Below, piece after piece: positions 8,983-17,257 of a stretch of DNA of 64,000 nucleotides. Source of the DNA: Bacillus sp. ISL-41. Lineage in GTDB: Bacteria > Bacillota > Bacilli > Bacillales > Cytobacillaceae. Within the stretch, counting starts at the first letter, position 1, and every line of letters starts with the position of its first letter. The stretch is taken from positions 62,001-126,000 of the forward strand of contig NZ_JAGGQP010000008.1 of NCBI RefSeq assembly GCF_018613235.1, read 5' to 3'. The translations under genes and the position numbers were made by a program. The notes under the pieces were generated by a model, which worked only from the letters and a program-made list of their open reading frames with translations, was not told where the DNA came from and ran no database searches.

Positions 8983-9492
8983 TTACAATTCTTTCGCAAG
9001 AGAAGGTTTTTTCATGTCAATGCTCTCAAATGCGGCGCCAATCTTCTCTTCACCTTGAGTGAACTTTTCATCTGCAGCATCAAAAGCTGGAGCATCTTTC
9101 TTTAGCTCTTCTGCTTTTAGCCTATATGACTCTGCAATATCGGCTAGAGCAGCTTCAAGATCTGCTTTTTGATCCTTCAATTCAGCTGGGACTTCTAGTC
9201 CTTCAACCTTTGCAGCAACTGCAGCTGCAGATTCACTAGCTGCTCCCTTTAATTCTGCTTGAGCCTCTGGATCCTTCTCGCCCTCATATGCATTAAGGTC
9301 AGCATCAGCATCGTTAATTGTTCTAACAATGCTCATGTAGAATTTGTACATTACACTCTTAGGATTAACAGCTGGCTCTACAGCCTTTTCTGTTTCTTTC
9401 TTTTCTGGTTGTGCTTCTTCCTTTTCTGCTGAACATGCAGTCAGCCCAATTGCGAATGCAATCACTGACAGTAAAATTAATAATTTCTTCAT
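8983..9492 (-). CDS. Lipoprotein of unknown function, helical
   Basis: 169-aa lipoprotein with a type II signal peptide and lipobox GLTAC (Cys20). The mature part is rich in Ala, Glu and Lys, with heptad-like helical segments, and no enzymatic motif is visible. The ATG at 9492 follows AAGGGGAG and gives a canonical signal peptide; a longer frame upstream has no such support. It would be anchored to the outer face of the membrane. Function not recognised. Confidence 0.82.
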   Translation of the reverse strand: MKKLLILLSVIAFAIGLTACSAEKEEAQPEKKETEKAVEPAVNPKSVMYKFYMSIVRTINDADADLNAYEGEKDPEAQAELKGAASESAAAVAAKVEGLEVPAELKDQKADLEAALADIAESYRLKAEELKKDAPAFDAADEKFTQGEEKIGAAFESIDMKKPSLAKEL

Positions 9493-9651
9493 ACTTATAC
9501 TCCCCTTCAAGCTATATATATGGCTAAATGTGAAATCCAAATTTCACACAGCTTTTTCATTATAAAGGGATTATTTAACAAACTCAAATGATTTATGGTC
9601 CAATTTATTAAAAAGTCCCCACTTGCCAAAACGCAGTGACGAATTACTTTT

Positions 9652-10122
9652 TCACCACTTTAACATGATAATGAATTCGTTAGTATCCCTTTTGAAATGA
9701 TACTTCTCTCTAAAACCCATTTTTTCATATAACTTAATTGCCCTTATATTAAATCTAGACACAGTAAGCCTGAAAATTGAATGTGAGCCTGATGCAGTCA
9801 GCTCATTTAATACAAATGAAAAGAATAAGTAACCTTTCCCTTTTCCTGTTAACTTAGGGTGCATTCCTATTCCAACGTCAATTGCAGGCTCAGTATATGC
9901 ACCCAGCATTCTTCCGGCAGGAACCTGGGCAGAATGGCCACTGCAATAAAACCCTATCAGATCCCCTGTTTCGTCTTCTACCGCGGTATATCCATCATTC
10001 AGTAATTCATATATAGCATCATCGGTAACCTCATTGTTATATAAATCATACGGCGGGGCATACTGCCAGTTTATAATATCCAGTGCAAGCTCTCTCGTCA
10101 TTTTTCTGCTATATAACTTCAA
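9652..10122 (-). CDS. GNAT-family N-acetyltransferase
   Basis: 156-aa acetyl-CoA-dependent acyltransferase. An acceptor loop GIGMHPKLTGKGKGYLF resembles the GNAT motif A Q/RxxGxG/A, and motif B is NIRAIKLYEKMGFREK near the C-terminus. The TTG start at 10122 is supported by GGAGG eight bases upstream. Substrate unknown. It is one of four GNAT genes in this window. Confidence 0.82.
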   Translation of the reverse strand: MKLYSRKMTRELALDIINWQYAPPYDLYNNEVTDDAIYELLNDGYTAVEDETGDLIGFYCSGHSAQVPAGRMLGAYTEPAIDVGIGMHPKLTGKGKGYLFFSFVLNELTASGSHSIFRLTVSRFNIRAIKLYEKMGFREKYHFKRDTNEFIIMLKW

Positions 10123-10243
10123 GACTTTTCCTCCAGTTTAACTATTTTGTCATTTTTTCGTAATAATAGGTTTAATAGATTCCTCTGTGGGAATATATGT
10201 AGTAACAAAACAAAAATCAACTAATGACAGGAGCGATTACATA

Positions 10244-10351
10244 ATGATCACTACATTCGCATTACTTGGAGGAGCTTTCGCAATCGCCGCTGGACTAAAT
10301 TTCTTCGCAGTTAATGAAAATGCATTTATAGATGATGAAGCAACTAACTAA
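10244..10351 (+). CDS. Small membrane peptide, 35 aa
   Basis: Begins MITTFALLGG, has one hydrophobic Ala/Gly/Phe-rich helix (residues about 5-23) and ends in an acidic tail, ENAFIDDEATN. AGGAG lies ten bases before the ATG, and a strong terminator starts at the stop codon, so this is a complete single-gene unit. No family recognised. The topology suggests an inner-membrane microprotein or regulatory peptide. Confidence 0.72.
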   Translation: MITTFALLGGAFAIAAGLNFFAVNENAFIDDEATN

Positions 10352-10379
10352 GAGACGCTGATTGCAGCGTCTCTTTTTC
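10351..10379 (+). terminator. Terminator of the 35-aa peptide gene
   Basis: A 10-bp stem (AGAGACGCTG/CAGCGTCTCT, loop ATTG) followed by five T. Confidence 0.9.
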
Positions 10380-10491
10380 TGTGATTTTGAACATTTCTTG
10401 TATTTTTAATCTGTCGCAGGAAATACTAGACTGAAAGAGAATTAGTAAAACATAAGCGTCTAGCCTCATATCTATTAAGGAGGTACGGTAA

Positions 10492-11055
10492 ATGCAGACA
10501 CCAGATATATTATCAGGTGAACAGGTCATATTGTGCAAGATTAAAACCCAAGATTTGGACATATGGTGGGGTCTGATCCACAATGGCGAACATCCTGAAT
10601 GGAAAAAGTGGGATTCACCCTACTATCCTCTTAGGCGGGTAAGCCTTGATAAGTTTAAAGAACAAATGACGAACCTTATTCATCAGGGATATGACAGAAA
10701 GTACCTCATTAAAGCAGACGAAAAAATTATCGGAATGGTGACATATTTTTGGGAACATGAATCTTCACAATGGCTGGAAATCGGAATTGTCATCTATCTT
10801 CCAGAATATTGGAATGGCGGCTATGGGACAGATGCACTAAAATTATGGATTGCACACCTTTTTGAAACCTTCCCTATTCCAAGAATCGGATTTACAACCT
10901 GGTCCGGCAATTCCAGGATGCTTACGGTCGGTAAAAAACTAGGAATGGTTGAAGAGGCTCGAATCAGAAAATGCCGTCTCTATAACGGAAAATACTATGA
11001 TTCAATAAAAATGGGATTATTAAGGGAAGAGTGGGAAGCTCAGCAACATTCATGA
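10492..11055 (+). CDS. GNAT-family N-acetyltransferase, RimJ/RimL type
   Basis: 187 aa. It has a RimL-like fold pattern: an N-terminal beta-alpha segment, a central WLEIGIVIYLPEYWNGGYGT acetyl-CoA loop (motif A) and a C-terminal GNSRMLTVGKKLGM motif B. Proteins of this type acetylate N-terminal residues or small amines. It is preceded by AAGGAGG and followed by a terminator. Substrate not deducible. Confidence 0.85.
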   Translation: MQTPDILSGEQVILCKIKTQDLDIWWGLIHNGEHPEWKKWDSPYYPLRRVSLDKFKEQMTNLIHQGYDRKYLIKADEKIIGMVTYFWEHESSQWLEIGIVIYLPEYWNGGYGTDALKLWIAHLFETFPIPRIGFTTWSGNSRMLTVGKKLGMVEEARIRKCRLYNGKYYDSIKMGLLREEWEAQQHS

Positions 11056-11100
11056 ATTGAATGTGTAAGGAACTTCTTTAGAAATACTTAAAGCACTCCC

Positions 11101-11149
11101 AAAAAAGGCTGAAATAGCTTTGAACTCCAAGCATATTTAGCCTTTTTCT
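11101..11149 (+). terminator. Terminator after RimL-like gene
   Basis: A long imperfect stem pairs AAAAAAGGCTGAAATA with TATTTAGCCTTTTT; the T-run is on the plus strand. Confidence 0.7.
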
Positions 11150-11173
11150 ATGATGTCACCCCAGAATACTGTA

Positions 11174-11671
11174 TCAAAGAATTCTGGCCATATAGAGCTC
11201 ATCTATATATTGGCCATCTACAAGCAATGAATCCTTCTTCACTCCTTCAACTTCAAAGCCCATCTTTTTGTATAAAGTGATTCCTGCCCTATTCTCCGAC
11301 ATCACCGTTAATTCAAGCCTGCGAATTCCAGCTTCTTTTCCCCAGCTAAAAAGCTCTTCAAAGAGCATTGTGCCAATCCCGGCACCGCGGAATTCTTCCT
11401 TTATTCCAATAACAAGATAAGCTGTATGCTTATTTCGGCTTGCACTTCCTCCCTTTGCAATTAAATATCCTGTCAGTTCATTAACAGATTCAGCCAGAAA
11501 AATATTAGAGTTTATTTCAGCCGTAAATGCCTTTATCATTTTCCTTTGAGCTTCTGGATTGAATTTTCTTTCACCAGGCCCAAAAAGCATGAAATTAGTG
11601 GTATTTTCAACCTCTCGGATGAGGGTTGCAAAACTCTCTGTATCTCGTTCTTCCACTTGCCGTATGATCAA
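11174..11671 (-). CDS. GNAT-family N-acetyltransferase, RimI-like
   Basis: 165 aa. The acetyl-CoA-binding motif A is EEFRGAGIGTMLFEEL, and motif B is ENRAGITLYKKMGFEVEG. The TTG start at 11671 follows GAGGAG. Probably an N-terminal or amino-acid acetyltransferase. It is convergent with the RimL-like gene and has no operon partner. Confidence 0.87.
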   Translation of the reverse strand: MIIRQVEERDTESFATLIREVENTTNFMLFGPGERKFNPEAQRKMIKAFTAEINSNIFLAESVNELTGYLIAKGGSASRNKHTAYLVIGIKEEFRGAGIGTMLFEELFSWGKEAGIRRLELTVMSENRAGITLYKKMGFEVEGVKKDSLLVDGQYIDELYMARIL

Positions 11672-11709
11672 TTAGATCTCCTCATTTCACTAAATATCTA
11701 TACTCTTTT

Positions 11710-11739
11710 CAAAAAAAACAGAGGATTATCCTCTGTTTT
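11710..11739 (-). terminator. Terminator after DUF1002 gene
   Basis: An 11-bp perfect stem (AAAACAGAGGA/TCCTCTGTTTT) and eight U on the minus strand. The stem touches the stop codon. Confidence 0.88.
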
Positions 11740-12658
11740 AAGAAAATATGCTCTTAATGCTATCAATTAATTCTTTAAAGAAGTTAGAGACTGATTCCAG
11801 GAACCCTTTGTCTCCAACTGCTTCCTCGATCCTCTTTTGGATATCAGTTGAAAGGTTTTCCAACTGAGTTTTAACATTATCAAAATTGATGTTCAAGTCT
11901 CGCATCTTATTGAACAAGTCAACTAGAAGCTGTCGGTCTTCAGGGCTAAGCTGTATCTCAAGGGATTTTAGCTTTTCATCAATAATTTTCTCAATTTCTT
12001 CTTTTGTTGCCGGATTTTGAGCAGCAATCTCTTTTTTGATTTCTGTCAGGAGCTCACTCACTTTATCCTGGTCAAGCCCCTCTTTTTTTGCCAGTCTTGT
12101 CGCCAGGTTCAGTTCCTGGTTCGCAACTTCGGTCCGATCCTTATCCAGAGACGTTCCTTCACCCTCATCATATGCCTTATAAATTCCCACAAGAGCCGAG
12201 TGGCCAGTAACCTTGACCGGTGAAGCGACATCTACAATAGCGTCCTCAATTCCAGCAGTCAACAACGCGTTGGCATACATCTCGTCAGTAACCTCAGTAA
12301 TATTCTCAGGAGTGACCTGATTGATTACCAGTCCCTCTCCAGTATCCTTCCTAGTAATTTTGGCAGATGAAAACATATTCGAATGTTCATCTCCGTCAAT
12401 ATAGGTTACAAGATCTTTTCCTGTTACGACGATTTCCTTAACTTTCGAAGAATCTTTGACTCCCAGCAGATTCCTAACTTCATCTTTTTGCTGATCAGAC
12501 AGTGCTTCCCCATACACAACAATTGGAGGTCCGTATTTTTCGTTAATAACTTCCTCATCATTGTCATTGGAAGCTAGCACCGGAAAAGCTGCGCCTCCAA
12601 TTACAAATGCAATAAGACTAATCAATGCTGTGAATTTCAATATACGCTTTACAATCAT
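11738..12658 (-). CDS. DUF1002 (YpuA-like) secreted protein
   Basis: 306-aa exported protein with a signal peptide (basic MIVKRILK, hydrophobic core, cleavage near PVLAS at residue 30). An N-terminal DUF1002 region contains IVVYGEALSDQQKDEVRNLL, and a C-terminal half is predicted as coiled helix. B. subtilis YpuA belongs to the same family and has been linked to cell-wall stress. The Shine-Dalgarno sequence is AAAGGAG. Molecular function unknown. Confidence 0.85.
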   Translation of the reverse strand: MIVKRILKFTALISLIAFVIGGAAFPVLASNDNDEEVINEKYGPPIVVYGEALSDQQKDEVRNLLGVKDSSKVKEIVVTGKDLVTYIDGDEHSNMFSSAKITRKDTGEGLVINQVTPENITEVTDEMYANALLTAGIEDAIVDVASPVKVTGHSALVGIYKAYDEGEGTSLDKDRTEVANQELNLATRLAKKEGLDQDKVSELLTEIKKEIAAQNPATKEEIEKIIDEKLKSLEIQLSPEDRQLLVDLFNKMRDLNINFDNVKTQLENLSTDIQKRIEEAVGDKGFLESVSNFFKELIDSIKSIFS

Positions 12659-12963
12659 GTTTGGGTTTCTCCTTTTCTATAACTGTCTCTTCCAATTACT
12701 TTCAAGGTCAAAAATTTAATTACCCTCTAGTAATCTTAACCTTTTAACTAGAACTCTAGCTGTCTTAATATTATGCCTTTACCCTTCTTTGATAGAACAT
12801 ATAAATGCTTGAATCAATTTTCTTCTGCTTTTTAAAAGTTGAACAGCCAATTATCCATAGTCCCCATCTCTTAAATGTTCTCTATTTATTACGAATTTTT
12901 ATGTATAAAAGTTTCAACAAAAAAGCAATTTCCCTTTATAGGAAATAAGTACATTACGATTTA
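12659..12963. other. Intergenic, no feature found
   Basis: 305 bases, AT-rich. It must hold the promoter of the DUF1002 gene, but I see no confident -35/-10 pair, small gene or hairpin. Confidence 0.5.
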
Positions 12964-13719
12964 TTATTCTGAGGAGCCTGTTTCTTTTAGATATATTTCA
13001 TTTTCATTTAAAAATCTAAGAGTTTCTGTAGATTGACTCCCGCTTCCAAACCCATTATTATCTGGATAAGATGGATACTCAATGGTTCCGTCAGTTAATG
13101 TTGACTGCCAGCCAAAGTAATATTGAGCTGGCGGATAAAAATCAGCAAATAAAAAGTCCGGTTTCATTGCTTCCATCAGCTTTATTTCTGCTTCAATATA
13201 CTCTTGCCATTCTGGAGGAATTTGAGAGTAACCATATGACTGCTCGCCGACCTCCGACCTGAAATCCATCTGAACACCTGGACTATACTGATGTTTTCCC
13301 TCAGTGATGGAATAGCCGAGGTCCTTCATCAAATAAAACGTCAGGTAGTCCAAATCATTTTCAGGATGAAAATTCCAAATGACATAATAAGTCTCCGGAT
13401 CTTCAGAGTCAATCTTCCAAATTTGCGGCATACTTCCAACCGAAAAACTTGTTAATTGCCACTCGTGATTCCTCCATTCCCAAAAGCTTATCCCATGACT
13501 TTCTGTTTCTGTAATAAAAGGAATAAACACATGCTTATCATCAAGAAAAATGGTGTCCTGGATTTCAGCTGCATGGATTCCATTATTAGAATTCCCCAAG
13601 GTATATCTAATTTCCTCTTTGTCAGGAAAGGCTGTTAGGGGAGCAAAATAATACCAATAAAGCACTCCACCTGCAATTAATACTATAAATAACAGAAGAA
13701 AGCGCACATTTTTGCGCAT
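12964..13719 (-). CDS. Membrane-anchored protein of unknown function
   Basis: 251 aa with an N-terminal signal anchor (residues about 6-27) and a large Trp/Tyr-rich extracytoplasmic domain, including ISFWEWRNHEWQ and QYYFGWQSTL. No family recognised. It is only four bases downstream of the next membrane gene and probably co-translated, so the two products may act together on the outer face of the membrane. Confidence 0.75.
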   Translation of the reverse strand: MRKNVRFLLLFIVLIAGGVLYWYYFAPLTAFPDKEEIRYTLGNSNNGIHAAEIQDTIFLDDKHVFIPFITETESHGISFWEWRNHEWQLTSFSVGSMPQIWKIDSEDPETYYVIWNFHPENDLDYLTFYLMKDLGYSITEGKHQYSPGVQMDFRSEVGEQSYGYSQIPPEWQEYIEAEIKLMEAMKPDFLFADFYPPAQYYFGWQSTLTDGTIEYPSYPDNNGFGSGSQSTETLRFLNENEIYLKETGSSE

Positions 13720-13723
13720 AAAG

Positions 13724-14428
13724 CTACTCCCCCTCTTTTAGAAATGTTTTTTCTGCACGAAAGTATACTTGCTTTTGGCCTGTAGAAACCAGTATCCCTT
13801 TACCATCTCTTTCGATAAATATTATTGCTTGGATACCGCTTCCCCATTTTGCCTCAGCACCCAAAAGTTGATACGGGAATCTTTCTTCCTGCTTTGGACG
13901 TTCAATGCCAGACTCAAAGGCTGTTTGATACCATTTATCACTATATACAGGCTTTTCTTGGATGCTGGCTATTTGATTTTGTAGAGATTTCATGTCTAAT
14001 ACTTTATCGGAAGCAGACGGATGCGTTTTGTTAATATATCCTTTGTTGATTTCTGAAAGATAGGTTGATAACTCATTATTGGGATAAAAGCCTGAATGCA
14101 CTAGTGGAAGGATGAGCGACCCTGCCAAAAATATATAATTGGCCAAAAAACCTAACCAGGCATATTTCCGATACCGGTCCCAGCTTATGCCTTCATTTTT
14201 CCGTGAATAAATCCCATATAAAATCCATACACCAAGAGGAAGAATGGCTAGTTTTATCTGCTGGTCCATATATGGCAGGTTAATAGAGAAAGAGAATAAG
14301 CCAACAAAAATGACAATTCCCAGCTTCCAAATTATTGGTTTTACATCCTGCTTCCTATAAATCCGCCTGGCCAGTATAAAAATTGCAACCCAAGCCAATA
14401 AATTCAAAACAACCCCCTGAGCATTCAT
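13724..14428 (-). CDS. Multi-pass membrane protein of unknown function
   Basis: 234 aa with about four N-terminal hydrophobic helices (residues about 5-115), then a polar domain of about 120 aa, probably outside. Shine-Dalgarno AGAGGTG. It follows the YdcF-like gene by 34 bases and precedes the anchored protein by four, so the three likely form an operon. No family recognised. Confidence 0.75.
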   Translation of the reverse strand: MNAQGVVLNLLAWVAIFILARRIYRKQDVKPIIWKLGIVIFVGLFSFSINLPYMDQQIKLAILPLGVWILYGIYSRKNEGISWDRYRKYAWLGFLANYIFLAGSLILPLVHSGFYPNNELSTYLSEINKGYINKTHPSASDKVLDMKSLQNQIASIQEKPVYSDKWYQTAFESGIERPKQEERFPYQLLGAEAKWGSGIQAIIFIERDGKGILVSTGQKQVYFRAEKTFLKEGE

Positions 14429-14462
14429 ATATAAACACCTCTTTTTCTTTTATCCCTTACTC

Positions 14463-15047
14463 CTAACTGAATAGACTGATGATAAAATATTTCGTCAGCG
14501 CTAGGTATTCTCTTGTATATGACTTAATTACTGCCTGAATTGGCGTCTTTGCAGGTAAACCATCTAATGTCAATTCTTCACTATTTGCAATCATCTTTGC
14601 TCGGTAAATATGAAAATCATTTGTCACTACTAAGCCGACTTCTGCTTCTTCAGGTATGATTTCTTTTGAAAATCGGATATTTTCATAAGTGTCAGTTGAC
14701 TTATTTTCCAGAAGGATTCTTGATTCTTCAATTCCATGTCCGATCAGTTCCCTTTTTATTGATTCGGCTTCAGATATATCCTCCCCTGGTCCTTTGCCGC
14801 CAGAGGCTATTGCAATAGTCTCGGGGTTGTCTTTTAGATACATTGCTGCATGGTCAATTCTGTATTGCAGTGCCAGTGATGGAACAGTTCCTTTCACACG
14901 CGCTCCAAGAATGATTATATAATCTGCATTCTTTGGCACATCCATTTTAGCGTTTTCAACTATTTTATAATGCAGAAAACCTACATAGAATACTGAAATG
15001 AGGAGGCATGCAGCCACAAGCTTTTTGAGCAATGCTTTTTTTTTCAT
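14463..15047 (-). CDS. YdcF/SanA-family (DUF218) membrane protein
   Basis: 194 aa with one N-terminal membrane anchor (residues about 10-28) and a DUF218 domain. Visible marks are YIIILGARVKGTVPS, ASGGKGPGEDISEAESIK, LENKSTDTYENI and TNDFHIYRAKM, matching the SanA/YdcF fold. E. coli SanA affects envelope permeability, and the enzymatic activity of the family is unsettled. First gene of a likely three-gene operon. Confidence 0.88.
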   Translation of the reverse strand: MKKKALLKKLVAACLLISVFYVGFLHYKIVENAKMDVPKNADYIIILGARVKGTVPSLALQYRIDHAAMYLKDNPETIAIASGGKGPGEDISEAESIKRELIGHGIEESRILLENKSTDTYENIRFSKEIIPEEAEVGLVVTNDFHIYRAKMIANSEELTLDGLPAKTPIQAVIKSYTREYLALTKYFIISLFS

Positions 15048-15247
15048 GATTATCCCACCTTCAAATTGCTAATCTAATATTACCATCGTTTTCCATAGAA
15101 GGTTTGCAATTTTCTTGAAAAAGGATAAAAAACCTCAAAAATCGACTGTTACTCCGAATAAATTCACGATCCCATTTCCATATAAGATAGTATGGCAGTG
15201 TTTTTTCACTTTCTTTGCCGAAAGCCAACTAGTTTTGTCACCATGAA

Positions 15248-15273
15248 AGGAAAAGATAAAGAAAAAGCGAAAT
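15248..15273 (+). promoter_or_regulatory. Candidate sigma-H promoter of racA
   Basis: AGGAAAA-N13-CGAAAT lies 26 bases upstream of the ATG, with GAGGAGGG between. The sigma-H consensus is about RWAGGAWWT-N12-14-HGAAT. B. subtilis racA is turned on at the start of sporulation, which fits. Confidence 0.55.
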
Positions 15274-15298
15274 TTTATTATAGTGAGGAGGGATTAAG

Positions 15299-15820
15299 AT
15301 GAATACTAGCGCAGTCGCAAAGCTGCTCGGAGTATCACCGAGCACAATTCAACGCTGGGTGAAGCAGGCGAACCTTCAAATGGAGCGAACGGAGTTGGGG
15401 CATTATCAATTTTCTGAAGAAAGCATCGAGGTTTTAAAGGATATCAAAGACCAGCTTAATAATGGGGTACTGTTGCAAGACTTAAAAATTAAAGGAAGAA
15501 AGCACAGGAAAGCAGCCATTCCTGCTGTGAAACCGGATTTCTCAGTAGAAAAGCTGATGAAAAGAATGGAGGAAATCGAAAATAGGCTGGACAGAAAGGC
15601 AGATGAAGTAGTATCTTATCAAATTCTTCAGCATCGCAGGGAAATTGAGGAACTGCAAAATGAGATAGGCAGGCTGAAAGAATTGATTACAGGAATGGCA
15701 GAAGCTGCAGCACAGCAGGAAAAATTGGCCATGGAGGAAAACCAACCATCTTTATCACCTATTTCACCCTTAAGGAAATTCAGGAAGCGAAATATAATCA
15801 GTTCCTTTTTTGGATTTTAA
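15299..15820 (+). CDS. racA: Chromosome-anchoring protein RacA
   Basis: 173 aa (B. subtilis RacA is 184). An N-terminal MerR-like helix-turn-helix begins MNTSAVAKLLGVSPSTIQRW, followed by a coiled coil (residues about 85-145) and a basic tail ending FRKRNIISSFFGF. RacA binds origin-proximal DNA, forms the axial filament and tethers it to DivIVA at the pole during sporulation. Synteny and a sigma-H-like promoter agree. It shows that the organism is a spore-former. Confidence 0.93.
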   Translation: MNTSAVAKLLGVSPSTIQRWVKQANLQMERTELGHYQFSEESIEVLKDIKDQLNNGVLLQDLKIKGRKHRKAAIPAVKPDFSVEKLMKRMEEIENRLDRKADEVVSYQILQHRREIEELQNEIGRLKELITGMAEAAAQQEKLAMEENQPSLSPISPLRKFRKRNIISSFFGF

Positions 15821-15825
15821 TTTGG

Positions 15826-15849
15826 CACATCAGGGATGTGTTTTTTTTT
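15826..15849 (+). terminator. Terminator of racA
   Basis: A 6-bp stem CACATC/GATGTG followed by a run of nine T. Confidence 0.8.
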
Positions 15850-15854
15850 GCCAA

Positions 15855-15889
15855 ATAAAAAACAGACCCAGAAAACCTGAGTCTGTTTT
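15855..15889 (-). terminator. Terminator of cold-shock gene
   Basis: A 13-bp stem AAAACAGACTCAG/CTGGGTCTGTTTT (one G-U pair) with a U-run on the minus strand. Confidence 0.88.
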
Positions 15890-15901
15890 AGATATCCTTA
15901 G

Positions 15902-16102
15902 TTAGACTTTCTGTACGTTTGTCGCTTGAGGGCCACGCTGCCCTTGTTCAACATCAAATGTAACTTCTTGTCCTTCATCTAAAGATTTGTAACCTTCTCC
16001 CTGGATTGCTGAGAAGTGTACAAATACATCTTCCCCGCCTTCACGTTCGATGAATCCAAAACCTTTTTCGCTGTTAAACCATTTTACTTTACCACGTTCC
16101 AC
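15902..16102 (-). CDS. Cold-shock protein, CspB/CspC/CspD family
   Basis: 66-aa single CSD domain with RNP1 (KGFGFIE) and RNP2 (DVFVHFSAI), an RNA/ssDNA-binding chaperone. It starts at a GTG (16102) after AGGAGG, eight bases upstream. The sequence is closest in feel to CspC/CspD of Bacillus, but I cannot assign the paralogue. Confidence 0.95.
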   Translation of the reverse strand: MERGKVKWFNSEKGFGFIEREGGEDVFVHFSAIQGEGYKSLDEGQEVTFDVEQGQRGPQATNVQKV

Positions 16103-16207
16103 AATTGTTGCCTCCTAGCGATTAAAAAAATTGCAATTTAACCTTGCGTGATTATTATATCCTTCATAAAAAATTTTAAACCTAAATTGAATATTTTTAT
16201 CGAAGGT

Positions 16208-17239
16208 TTAGCTTCCGGCAATTTTTTTATATGTTTTCTCATCGCATATGACGAACATCTGTGTACCTTCGGGAACTTGTTCATTATGTTTCCTGGCAAT
16301 ATCAAGCGCCTCTCCGTCTGAAATGAGTGTTGCACCCATGTCAAAGAGCTCCATGGCTGCTTGTTTGTAGGTAGACCAATGCGGCTTCTTCTCGATCTTA
16401 TAGAGGTTTTCCCCTTCCATATTGCTGAGCAGCTGTTTAAACAATTTGCTCGATCCAGGATAGATTGCCGCCTGAGCCATAAGTTTAGATACCGATTCGT
16501 TGGATAAAATAAATTCATCAATGTTGGCATGTTCGAACAAGGCAATATGCTTTTCCTTCATGATTTCTGCAATCGTATAAATATTTCTATTGGATTGTTT
16601 CGAAATATGCTCTACCCTTGATGCAATAAGCAGAGTTTTTCCATCAGCATATTCTGGAAGTTCAATACGATCATCTGTAAAGACTGCTACAGACTTAGAC
16701 TCTAATATATTTGCCTGCATAAGAATTTCTTCTTCTGCAGGATTTCCACTGACAAAATGAACGCGGTCATGCTGCACTGGCGACTCATTGCTATGATCGA
16801 CGATGACTATATCACACTTTTGATTGGAGTTCAGGATTTCCTCAACGACATTCTTCAGTTTATCCCTAGAGGAACCGATCAGTATATAATGGTCCTTTCC
16901 TTTATAGGTCAACTTCCCTTCCTCCTTCATTCTTTTATATAAAGTCAAACTATCAAAGATTTTTCCGATGATAATACCCATTGCACCAATCCCGACTGTA
17001 TAAAGCAGTAACATAGTAAAAATCCTGCCAAAATCACTGCTGGGTGAGTAATCACCGTAACCAACAGTTACAACCGTTGTCATTGTCCACCAAACAGCAT
17101 CGAGGTATCTTGGGAAAGTGTCAGGCTCTAGTGTTTTAATAATCAAACTGCTTAATAAAATCACACCAAGTACGATCAAGGTGAGTTTAAAAAGGCTGAT
17201 TTTCAGCAATTTCGTAAACAACCTTTGTAAAATCCACAT
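16208..17239 (-). CDS. Potassium channel with RCK/TrkA-N domain, YugO-like
   Basis: 343 aa: TM1 (about 18-36), a pore helix and selectivity filter TVGYGD (58-63), TM2 (about 73-95), then a cytosolic RCK domain (ILIGSSRDK in place of the usual GxGxxG nucleotide loop). B. subtilis YugO (328 aa) has the same two-TM plus RCK layout and carries biofilm electrical signals. It is the last gene of the five-gene operon under a sigma-W-type promoter, 18 bases after the ATP-grasp gene. Co-expression with an amidoligase suggests linked membrane-stress roles (inference). Confidence 0.92.
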   Translation of the reverse strand: MWILQRLFTKLLKISLFKLTLIVLGVILLSSLIIKTLEPDTFPRYLDAVWWTMTTVVTVGYGDYSPSSDFGRIFTMLLLYTVGIGAMGIIIGKIFDSLTLYKRMKEEGKLTYKGKDHYILIGSSRDKLKNVVEEILNSNQKCDIVIVDHSNESPVQHDRVHFVSGNPAEEEILMQANILESKSVAVFTDDRIELPEYADGKTLLIASRVEHISKQSNRNIYTIAEIMKEKHIALFEHANIDEFILSNESVSKLMAQAAIYPGSSKLFKQLLSNMEGENLYKIEKKPHWSTYKQAAMELFDMGATLISDGEALDIARKHNEQVPEGTQMFVICDEKTYKKIAGS

Positions 17240-17257
17240 GGATGGACCTCCTTTCTC

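Noticed and set aside
16177-16210. Weak inverted repeat TAAACCT/AGGTTTA after the K+ channel gene
   Set aside because: The loop is about 20 bases and the stem only 7 A/T-rich pairs; not listed as a terminator.
16138-16545. 135-codon minus-strand frame overlapping the K+ channel 3' end
   Set aside because: Shares DNA with the channel in another frame; no start signal.
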